Shown here in pieces: positions 11,601 to 23,600 of a DNA stretch of 64,000 bases. The stretch spans positions 7,338,296-7,402,295 of the forward strand of contig CAXIPT010000002.1 of NCBI GenBank assembly GCA_964030475.1, given 5' to 3'. Each line of letters opens with the position of its first letter. Positions within the stretch are counted from its first letter, which is position 1. Under the pieces are notes generated by a model. That model made no database searches. It was not told where the DNA came from and worked only from the letters and a program-made list of their open reading frames with translations. Position numbers and translations under genes: made by a program. The DNA is from Tethya wilhelma. Its lineage: Eukaryota; Porifera; Demospongiae; Tethyida; Tethyidae.

Positions 11601-14600
11601 ATAATAGCCTAAAGTGGGTGTGGCTGGTGTGGGTGATCACCTATAGGGGTACTTGTCATTGGTGTATGTTACCAGCTGAGGTTGTTTGTATTGTCTCCTT
11701 TCTCATCAGTGGGGTAGGACTGCTCTGATTCAGGCTTTAAGTGAAGGACACCATGAAGTGGTGAAGACCTTACTGGAAGGTGGTGCTGACCCCAATATTG
11801 CCGCTGATGTAAGTGTGCTACATCAAAAGTTAGTTGAATGTCTCATAATAATAGCATGACCGTTCCATAGACCAATGAATGTACTCATAGATAATATACT
11901 CCGGCTAGGGCTAGGGCTAGGGCTAGAGTATATTATCTATGATGTACTACAGCAGTGTTTCCGCTACACACATAAAAGGAGAGTGCTATTTTGCTTACCA
12001 TCACTGTGTCAAATCAGCAAAACTGTGCCAAAAAAGCCTGATTTAGCATGTTTTGTGCTGATTGACAACAAAATTCAGCACGATTTTATGTTAAATCATT
12101 ATTTTTTGCCTAATAGCACATCAAAACAGCACAATTTTCTGAGAGAATTAGCCAAAATAGCACAATTGTGCTATTTTGTGCTATTTTAGCACAACCTATG
12201 CTAAATTATGAATACTTATGAGCATTCATTTGAATATCAGATCATAACTGAGTATGCTCAGTAGCTCATTTTTGAACTTAGCTGAGCAGCTGCTGGGAAA
12301 AATTTTGAGAGACACTGAAAGACTGGTTTAAGAAGCGTAAAATGGCAAAATAATGGCCTGAAGAACTTATTTTTAGAAAAGGAAGAATTAATAATGCCTG
12401 CTACCCAAAGTTCCATGTTTGAGGTAAGAAAACTATTCATTTTCTCAGTATATGGGTTACCAGCTAGCTATGGTAATTTTACCACACACAGCTGCAGTTT
12501 GCCCATTGATTGAACTTCAAAGTGATATCCTCACAAGATATATTTGAGGTAAAAAAATATAGATTGTCTCCCATAGTATTGTATGATGTAGCTATACCCC
12601 ATACAGGCATTGCAGCTGTCCCCTGTTTGCTTCAAATCATTTTGCTACTAGCCTGTTCACCCGCAAGTACAGTACTTTCAAACTAAGTTGTGTGCTCCCT
12701 TGGATTTGCACTATAGGTAAGCAAGTTTGTGTGTTGTGTGAGCATTTTTTTAGTGTGTATAGTCACATGTATGTGTCATGTACTTTGTGTGCTAAATTAC
12801 AATAGCCTTTTGTAGCCCACTTGTGATATAGATCAAAGTGCCGACAGTGCGTATATATTTGATATTGCACAGTACATGTGGTCAGGGCGTATATCACTGA
12901 TATTGCACTGTGGTTTGTGTACTGTGGTTACTTAGAGTACAGCATTTCTCTAGCTATATAACTATAGCTACCAAACTGCTACAGTTGTACATATACAAGA
13001 ATATATACTCACCATGCACACTGGAGTCAAGCTTCAGTTTAGAAAGACTTGGTGATGAAAACACAGACTAAATCCGATTGCCATTTTGTTTGTTCACTGG
13101 TGGATTTTCAAATTTCTCGTTGCTTTTTTTGAACAGAAAAGGCTCCAGCTAGTCTCGCTAGCCTAGCTGCCAAGAAACTCCATAGCTATATATATATAGC
13201 TACAGATTTGTAGTTGCTTGTATCGTACTAGCCTAGTCAAATTTCAACAAACCATTCCTTCAATCCAGCGCTCTTCTGGTAATCGAGGGTTCTCATTTTC
13301 AAACTGGTTTAATTGTAAATGATAGTAGCTTGCCTGTAAACGACTAGCTAGCATATAGCTAGCAATGAAGTCTACTGCTTTCTGTGGGCTACAAATCAGT
13401 TATTACACGTCTTTCCATGTGTATGGAATAATGCCCTCGTGCAGTAATATACTTCCATACACACGGAAAGATGTGTATGATAACTATAACATAATATTCA
13501 TTTCTTCTTATATAATTGTACAGCTTGTCAATGGTGGTCTTTTGCATCAAGAGAAACTTTACTGGAACTGATTTAAACCATACTGAGAGCATTGGCAATA
13601 ACTGTCAAAATTAGACAACCTGACTATGTCAAGATCAAGGTTCATTGTTAACATATGTCATGATGTAATAATCTTCAATTATTTCTCACTGTATACTCAT
13701 TGTATCAGTTACATGTACACCCTTGATTTTTGTAATCAAGTAATTTTTCTTAGTTGTAAATTTGAAAAAAACAACAACTATTTTTAAGTTAGATAAATTT
13801 ATAGTATTGTGGGGGCATTGGAAACAGTAAAATTTTTAGCACAGCACAATTCAGCACAATTTTTGGGCTTAACACACTAAAATCAGCACGTGTGTAGTTG
13901 TGCTAAAACTGGAGACATTGAGATAACACATTTTGTGTGTCAATTTAGCACTATCATTTTTATGTGTGCATTTCATGCACCACCTCGGATGTACTACAGC
14001 ATTGTGTAACAAGTTATGGAGCTCATTATCAACCTCACAGAAGTTACTGTAGTAACATGTGGTTTCCCAAATTTCCCAGGCACACATATCATACGTACGG
14101 TAGTACGTATAGTAGGAATGGGCCGACTGTCCCATAGACACAATACAAAATGTTGGCCACCATAAAAATCTACTCAAACAAAATTAAACCTTCAAAGTTG
14201 CTCAGAGGCTCTAACTGGCAGATTACCAACTGCATGCAAGGCCTAAAACTCACAAAAACTTTCTGCNAATCAATGTACTACAGCATTGTGTAACAAGTTG
14301 TGAATCTCATTATCAACCTCACAGTAGTAGTAGTAGCAACATGTGGTTAATTTCCCAGACACACATAGTCCTCAGTGTGTACTTTCTTCATTGGTTGTTG
14401 TCTTGTGTTTCCTCTCAGAATGGTAACATTCCACTTATTGTGGCTAGTGAGAACAATCACCTCCAAGTAGTTGAACTGCTACTGAAGTACCATGCTGATG
14501 TGAACAAGGTATGTATGATAGTTACTGTTTCTGAGATCAAAATTAAAAGTCTAAATACCATCACCCTCACCACCAACCTTATAATGGTTTATGTGTAGTG

Positions 14601-17600
14601 TTGTCAGGTACAATAGCAGCTAACTAGGAACAATCGATAGGTGAGACATAGCATATGAGGGAATTCTGTGAAAATTGTGATTAATGTGTTGATTGTTGTG
14701 GACTCATGCATGTTTGTATTTATAGGGACTTCCCTCTGATATAATCTTCAGGGTCAAAGTGCTTCATTAAGTTGATGATGATGACTCATATCTCATGTGT
14801 GTCTCAGTAATAGCCTATAGTGGGTGTGGCTGGTGTGGGTGATCACCTAGGGGTACTTGTCATTGGTGTATGTTACCAGCTGAGGTTGTTTGTATTGTCT
14901 CCTCTCTCATCAGTGGGGTAGGACTGCTCTGATTCAGGCTTCAAGTGAAGGACACCATGAAGTTGTGAAGACCTTACTGGAAGGTGGTGCTGACCCCAAT
15001 ATTTCTGCTGATGTAAGTGTGCCACATCAAATGTTAGTTGAATGTCTCATATTATTAGCATGACCATTCAATAGACAAATGAATGTACTACAGCATTGTG
15101 TAACAAGTTGTGAATATCATTATCAACCACTCAGAAGTTGCAGTTGTAGTAACATGTGGTTCCCAGAATTATCAGACACACATACAGTACTCTGTGTCTT
15201 TCATACAACACAATAATTTGGCTAGTTTTTATACTAGTGGATTGGTGGTTTTGGTGTATACTGCCAATATTAAATCCTAGCTCCAATCCCCAATCCCAAA
15301 TATTGCTGATGATGTAAGTGTTGAAGTTCACACATCATTTGGGCAGTTTAGTTTTTAGCTGTTCCACGGAAGATGAGTGCCTGGAGTGACCGGCATCAGT
15401 TTGAGCTCCGACTACTGCCGTATTCCAAGGTTCTTCGCTCTTTACAACCAGTACAGTCGATTGGAAAAAAATTCGTGGGTATAAAAATTTTCCACTAATG
15501 TAACATGACGTTTTTCTCCATGTAAACTTTACGAAAGTGGTGCCACTCACGTGATGTTTTAGTACCAGGCTTTCCCCCTACTAAAATAACCAAAATGAAT
15601 AAATTAAGAGGAAAGCCTGGGAACGAGGCTAGGCCTCACCAGTGAAAAGTTAGTTGTACTGCATGTCCCATAATACAAGTATTGACCATTCCATGGACCA
15701 CCTTGGATGTACTACAGCATTGTGTAACAAGTTATGGAGCTCATTATCAACCTCACAGAAGTTACTGTAGTAACATGTGGTTTCCCAGATTTCCCAGGCA
15801 CGCATATAATTACAAGTAGTAAAAATTTTGAAAAAATAAGTAGTGTAGGAATGGGCAGTGCGGTAAAAAGTATTAGAACAAGGCGGGGTCTCAGTTTCGG
15901 CACATGACTACTTCATTTTTATTAATTTTTTGATCCCTCATGNTCACAATCATATTGTAAGCAAAGTTGTGTGTGTCCGTGTGTGTGTGTGTGTGTGTGT
16001 GTGTAACGGAGGGTCACCGGAAGTGATGTGACCTCGTGCTAAAATGGTACTTTTTCTCTGGACTGTGAAAAATGCAAGCTATGAAAAGTGTGGCTAGAGA
16101 ACTAGCTTAGATAGTACTAGCCTAGGATAGAATGGCAGGCGCTACAAGTATGGCTGACTTTTTTTGAGATCGCTGACACGGCATACCAGTGGCGTCTGGA
16201 TCCGACAAAAAAGCGTGAAAGAGACGCCAATCTTTCACAAAAGAAGCGTAGCGAGGGGAGAACTTTCGCTTCTAGGAGTCTGCTTCTCTGTCGCTGTACA
16301 CGAAACACAGCTAGCCAGATAACGAGTTTATTTGCCAGCTGATTACAAAAATGGCGGAAGTCGGAAAAAGGTCTTTTGTGACGTCATGTAGTGAGGTAAA
16401 TTGCTGAGCTGGCCAAAGCAAAGTACTAAGCAGTGGCACTGTGCATATCACATCAATACTGGCATAAGCAATTGGAAACTCAAAGGGCTGACCATAGAAG
16501 AATAATTATTATATACACAATAGCTTCAAGTTGCTCATCAATTTTATGTTAGTTACTATTGTTTGAGTTATTATAGTAACTGATCCTATAAACATACACA
16601 AACAAGGAGTGGGCGAGCGAAGCGAGCCCCACTCCTTGTATAATATAAATATAATAAAATATGCCGTATATTGGTAAAGTGGCCTGGTGGCTTGTTCACC
16701 ATTGACTCTGACTCCCAACCAATGGGTATAGGTGGTTCGCGTCTCTCCAGTGCTACAGGTATTTATTTCCCATTTTCTCTTTCGAGCTCTGCCTAGGAGT
16801 TAATTAAGCTAACTCTACCCCAAAAAAATGAGGAGGTGAATTGTGGTAAACCCAGAAGGGCACTTTAAAAAAAAAAAAAAAGTTTCGCAGGGTTTAACTT
16901 TCGCAGTTTTCGTGGATCACCCTCCATTCATGAAAGTTTTTATATGTGAAATTTTTTGTAATATATATGTATGGCCTGGCACAGCTGATCCATGAATTCA
17001 AAGTTAAATCGCAAAAATGTTTGACTCAAGGCATCTGTCTAAGTTTGACACCGCGAAACTTTCCTGCTATAATAAAATGTGTAGTTTCTTTTTTATGTTT
17101 CCAGCCCAGCCCAGTATACTAGCCAGTGATGTCATAGCCTCAACATAGTCTAACATGGTAATAGCCCGCTATAGTGGGTGTGGCTCGTGTGGGTGATCAC
17201 CTAGGGGTACTTGTCATTGGTGTATGTTACCAGCTGAGGTTGTTTGTATTGTCTTCTCTTTCATCAGTATGGCAGGACTGCTCTGTGGTGGGCTTCAAGT
17301 AGAGGATACCTTGAAGTGGTCCAGAAGTTAGTGGAAGGTGGTGCTGACCCCAATATTGCTGTTGATGTAAGTGAAGTTCGATCACACAATATTCATACAA
17401 TTGGAATTTTAGAGCCAAAACATGTAATAATTGTGGCCACAATCTGGTTTGAGTTTTGCTTGTAGCTAAAAGAATTATCCACCTGACTTTTTAATAAATT
17501 ATTTGTAATTCCCATTCTTATTATCTTTCCCAGTCAAAAGCTGTATATGTGTCTCATAAGAAAACTATTTACCATTCCATAGACCACGAGGAATGTACAG

Positions 17601-20600
17601 CATTGTGTAACATGTTGCCACTGTTCACAGTACAGCTAAAGTAGTACCGTATAGCGGGAAATTTTCATGGGGTACAAATTTTCGTTATTTTCGTGACTAA
17701 ACCCTGAGTCACGAAATTTTCCCTCCCATGCACGAAAATTTTTTCTGAGGTCAAAGTTCACGGTACTAGCCACGCTCACGCTGTCAAAGACTTCAGTTCT
17801 CTGTCTCTTACCCGTCTTTTCAAGAAGTTTACAGTCTAAATAGCTAGTATCTAGCTAGAATAGTATTCTACATGTATGCCAAAGTATATAGATAAACTGT
17901 CACAAGACCTTCAAGCGCTGTAAAGTTGGAGATACTTATTGAGTCACGAAAATTAAAACCACAAATATTTTTTCTGAAGCACAGTCTAGACTTTTCACGA
18001 AAATTTATACTCCCGAAAATTTCCCGCTATACGGTATATGTTTTCCCAGGTTTCACAGGCACACATATATAGTACTCAGTGTGTTCTCTCTAGCTATCTC
18101 TCTCCTCACGAATATTAAATTTCCGAAAATTAAGTAACTGAGTGTGGTACATTTTCTCACATCAGTGACACAAGGTAGATTTGGCCTGTGTCAGCAATAT
18201 TCTTTGTCACCTCAGATCATGCCCACTTTGCAGATGCTATATGTTATCATCAGTGACCTACTCAGGTTGGTTAAGGATTGCCAAGTGCTTCCAGCTCATT
18301 ATAGTGCGCGCGGCGCCTGTTGCATGTATTTAGCTTGTAATGGTACAAGCAAGCTACAATGAATATCATTAATAATTAGTAGATAAAGATCGTCAGTACT
18401 AAACGCAGTATTAGGTGGGTGTGGCGCTAGAACTTGGCCTCATGGCGAGTTGAGAAAGAGAGCTCTTGTGAATAACGGATTTTCCGGTATACAGAAAGAC
18501 ACTAGTGCAGAGAGTCAAACCAAGCTTAAAGTGATGCTAGAAGACACTATACTAAAAGGTTCTCGCTGGTTTTTCCGAAAATTCTAGACCAAAGCGCGAT
18601 GGTGAACAGCAATGTTATGGTGAGTATGAGAAATTGACTCTAAAATTTACTATTTTTTCCTACATTTTTAGCGCTACAGTAACTGTAGCTTTGACACAAA
18701 AACCAGCGAGGGATGTTTAGTTCAGACCATTAGCTAACTAACAAGCGCTATGCCAAACCCTGACCTAGGCTTCTTCTGTACCGGATTTTTAATTTTGTGT
18801 CTATGAATCTCAATCAGCTAACCGTAATTTTATTCATGATAATGGTTACCATGGCAACTAATTGTGAATCCCTATAAAGTACATAGATCAAAGAATCCTA
18901 AACTACTATTGAAATATAAGCTCTAAGTGAAGTACTGGCTGTATATCAGTCATTTAATTCACAACGTTTTCAATTGCTTGATTTTCCAGCTAAGGCCTGA
19001 TTGTCCTTAACCGATTACACGCGGGATTAAATTTGAAATTAATTAAAAATTTCGAGTGGCTACGCATTATTTTAATATTTTCTTTACAAAAACAGTTTGG
19101 ACTCTGTTTCTTTTATGATGCAGCTGAGCAACTTTTATACTAACTATGATGCAAGCCTCGCTGCTCTAGTAGTGCTTTTAGCTGTAAAAAAAAGGGCCAA
19201 AGTACGGAAGGGTCTGATCGTCAAATACGCCGCCGTCTTAGGCTTTTTTTGTAGCTAGGCAGCAACACTCACAAAAGCGATGCTATAGCTATATAGCCTA
19301 ACTATCCCTGCACCTACGTAGCAACTTTGAAGCTTGGCCTTTGAAAGGCTGTAGAAAAAATGCCGCTATAAACATCACTATAGTGATCACGTCGATCGTG
19401 ACCTCTAGTCATTTAGCTATTGCTACAGCCACACCCCTTCAAGAGTTGCAACTCAAACTTTGTATTTTAGTAGAGAGGTACTTTACCTATTTGTGCAGAA
19501 AGTTCAGAGTTCAGTGCTTAGACGCGTCGACTAAACAATAGCGCTAAAGGTCATAGTACGCAAATGTGCGTACTTTGCGCGTAATCGGTTAACTGACCTG
19601 AGTATTGCAGTATTTGTCAGTTTGTTGAAACTTACCTTGACAGTGTATATATAATGTTATAGGACAAGATTTTGTGTGTCCAGAAATTGCTCATATTTTA
19701 CACAAACATTAATTTTGTAATAACTCACATTTCATCTACACCGCGTGGGATGTATTACAGCATTGTGTAACAAATTATTGTAAATCTTATATTATCAACC
19801 TCACAAGTAGTAGTAGTAATACGGTTTTTCCCAAATTTCCCAGACACACATAGTACTCAGTGTGTACTCTCTTCATTGGCTGTTGTCTTGTGTTTCCTCT
19901 CAGGATGCATGGTAACACTCCACTTATAGTGGCTAGTGCAGTGGCGGATCCAGGGGTAGTTCGTTTGGTTCGGACGAACCCCTCTTTTGGCCAGCTCATC
20001 AAAAAAAATTTTTACAAGAAACAGTAGAAGATCAACTGATGGTCGTTCATAAGTATAATACTTACTTTGAGAGTGAATTTAAGCCAGTAGATAAGCCAAA
20101 ACAAGAAAAGATTCTGGCACAAAACGGCTGAAAATCAGCGAGTTAGCGCTACTCGTGCTCGTGCAGGTAAGTACACAACTGGAAGTGGGTGGGGGTCAGC
20201 ACGTAAAATAGGCGTGGTTTATGGGAAGTGGGCGTGGCTAACAAAAATTTTTCAGCGCGCTTCGCGCACAATTTAATTCAAACTACCCTCCTGGATTTGC
20301 CCCAGGCCTGTAGTGTGTACAATCACCTCCAAGTAGTTCAACTGCTACTAAAGTACCAGGCTGATGTGAATGCAAGGACCGAGGTATGTATGCATAACTA
20401 CTACTTCTGAGATCAAAGTTCAAAGTCTAAATACCATCACCCTCACCACCAACCTTAGTACGTATAGAAGGAATGGGCCGACTGTCCCATGGACACAATA
20501 CAAAATGTTGGTCACTATAAAAGTCTAGTCAAAGGAAATTAAACCTTCAAAGTTAGTCAGAGGCTCTCCCTGACAGATTGCCTACTGCATGCATGGCCTA

Positions 20601-23600
20601 AAACTCACAAAAAGTTTCCTCATAGAGAGCGATTGTGGGAAGCCACAATAGTGCCATTAACGTACTTCCTTTCTTTCTAACTGACTTGAAAATGATTTCC
20701 AGACAACCAGAATGTGTTGAACCAACTTTGACAGCACAAAGTAAATCTTGTTCATGGGTACTACATTCCTAGATACTCGTTTTCATCTCGAATAGGCCTA
20801 AAAAAAACTATAAAGCTTTGAAACTTAGTGTATAAATTCATGTACTTCAATTCACTGCCATCTTTGCAGTTAGAGTTTAAAGGTCATTATCTATCCTCGT
20901 GGCATTATGCGCATGCGCATTAGCCTCCTTCAGTTAATGTAGTGCATGTAGCTGCTACTCAAGCTTTTTGTAGGGACTATAACCAGTCTCTAACAATTTC
21001 TACACTATAGTGTTGAAAAAAGTGAATGAACAAGTAGTAAAAATTTCAAAAAATAAATAGTGTAGGAATGGGCAGTGCATTAAAAAGTATTGGAACAAGG
21101 CATGCCTCATTTTCTGCACATGACTACTTCATTTTTTTATACCCACTCTTGGCTGGCAGTCCAGTTTATTATAATAAGTTTTACCTATTTGTTATAATGA
21201 GTTTGCTCAACTGCTTAGCCTGCTGATTACAAAGTAGGAATTTGAACCAGTGCAATAGCTAAGGCACTAAAAAAAACTGTTATTGTACAGATCATTAATT
21301 GCATGCATTTACGATACTTAGGATCTTTATGAGGGATAAAGAATAAAAATGAAGTAGTTATGTGCCGAAAATGAGGCATGCCTTGTTCCAATACTTTTTA
21401 ATGCACTGCCCATTCCTATAATATATATATATATATACTACCTTTTTTTTGAAATTTTTACTACTTGTAATGGTTTATGTGTAGTGTTGTCAGGTTCAAT
21501 GGCACTGAGCCAACTAGGAACAATGGGAGATATAGCATATGAGGGAATTCTATGAAAATTGTGATTTATGTGTTGATTATTGTGGACTCATGCATGTTTG
21601 TATTATACATACGGTAGTACGTATAGTAGGAATGGGCCACCACCCCCATTGGCACAATACAAAATGTCTAGGCTTACAAATGTTTAGTAAAGGATAGCTA
21701 AGGCTTTAAACCTTGCCAAGAAGCTTTCTCAGAGACTTTTCCCAATGTATGCACTTAGAAAACCAAATGAAACTCCCCAGAACACTCTAAGAAAGCGGTT
21801 AGCACGAAGCCACACAAATGCATTTTTGTTCATTCTTACTTCCTCCCTAACTGACTTACTTGAACACGATTTCCAGAGAAACAAAAAGCGTTGAGCCAAC
21901 TTTGACTGTACATAGTAACTTGAATTCATCCGAACTACGAAGCTTTACACTTATTTTGTGTCTAAATATCAAGAAACAAGAGCTAGGCAGCTTTTAAAAC
22001 TTTGATATAAATTACTGTACTGAAATGTAGCCATCTTCGTGTTGGTAAAGGTTGTCACATTTAAATAGCAAACTTGACCACGTGGTTTGCATAATTATGT
22101 CTAATGCGCATGCGCATCCAATATAGAGCAGGCACTTCCACTTTTTGTAGACTGATCAGTCTCTTGCAAAATTCACCTTAGTGTTGAAAAAAGTGTATGA
22201 ACAAGTAGTAAAAATTTTATAAAAATAACAGTGTAGGAATGGGCAGTGCTGTAAAAAGCAAGGAAACAAGCCAAGACTCTGAATTTCGGCACATGACTAC
22301 TTCATTTTCAGTCTTCATCATGCGGTTTTTACCACTTAGCTTGTGTCCACCTTGGTGTCCACCTATATGTCACGCACGTGATATTTGATACCAGGCTCTC
22401 TCCCTCCTTATTTTTGCAGAAAATATTCGCGAAGGAGGAGCCTGGAAACGAGGCTACCATAGACCAATGAATGTATTGTGTAGTAAGTTTGTGAATATCG
22501 ATCATGTGTCATTATCAACCACTCAGAAGTTACAGTAGTAACATGTGGTCAAATTACATTAATTTATTATAATTTTACACATATAATTTATTGCGTACAT
22601 ATAGCACAAAATTTTGGACAATTTTTTAAACTGCCAGATTGGCAGTTTTGGATCACTCATGTAATAAAGTGTACCAGGCCTTTTTTCTCTGACTAGAAAT
22701 ATACATGAAGAGGGGGAAGGTCTGGGAACGCACTTTTGCAACATATTTCACACGAGTTGTGTGACTAGCACACAACAGTTTTTACAGTGTGTGTAATCTC
22801 TTCTGAATCATTGGTTGTTGTCTTTTGTTTACCTCTCAGGAGGGTTGGACACCACTTATAGTGGCTAGCTTCAACAATCACCTCCAAGTAGTTCAACTGC
22901 TACTAAAATACCAGGCTGATGTCAATGCAAAAAACAAGGTATGTATGATATATATGTTCCACGCATTTTGAAAATTTGCGCAAATTGCAAAATGCGCACG
23001 CATTTTGAATTATTCCTAAAATGCACAAGAGCACTGCGCAATTTACAAACTGCGTAGTGTTTAATTTGCGCATGTCAAATTGTGCAACAGCAAACAGTGC
23101 AGCCACAAAGCCAACCCTCTACTCAATTAACCTTGTACTATAAGTGCTTATTAGTGAACTTTTGAAGACATGAGATATGGATAGCAAGCTTACACCTCAG
23201 GTGCATTAAGGACTGGGACCAGCTAAAATTTTGATATCAAGGTGGTTATTCATGGTGCTATACCAGAAAATATATACATTATTTAGACTTCTTTTAAACA
23301 TTATATGAAATGGGAATGTTTAATAATTAGAAAATTGATTTAATTAGCCACGCCCACCACAAGGATGAGTGGGTGTGGCACTATAAAGTGATGGAGGTCG
23401 ATAGGCAAATTTACACAACACGGAATATAAGCGCCTAAGCTAGAGCGGTTTCACTGTGCTCAGCAGACTCTGCAGTTAATGTGGACAATAACCTCTACTG
23501 CGCTTTAGCTAAAAATACACAGAATGCCACAAAAAGTTGTTTTTTTATGAAGCTAATTAACATATTTTGCGCTGTACGAGCGTACCTATGTTTATTTTCT

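Noticed and set aside
11902..11925. True interstitial telomere tract
   Set aside because: Only three units, variant ctaggg rather than ttaggg, and enclosed in a transposon-like hairpin with target duplication.
11875..12189. 104-codon frame near the CTAGGG hairpin
   Set aside because: It crosses the hairpin insertion and AT-rich transposon sequence, with no codon or domain signal.
16681..16750. Functional tRNA gene
   Set aside because: Box A is weak, no cloverleaf could be built by eye, and the poly(A) tail and target duplication fit a SINE.
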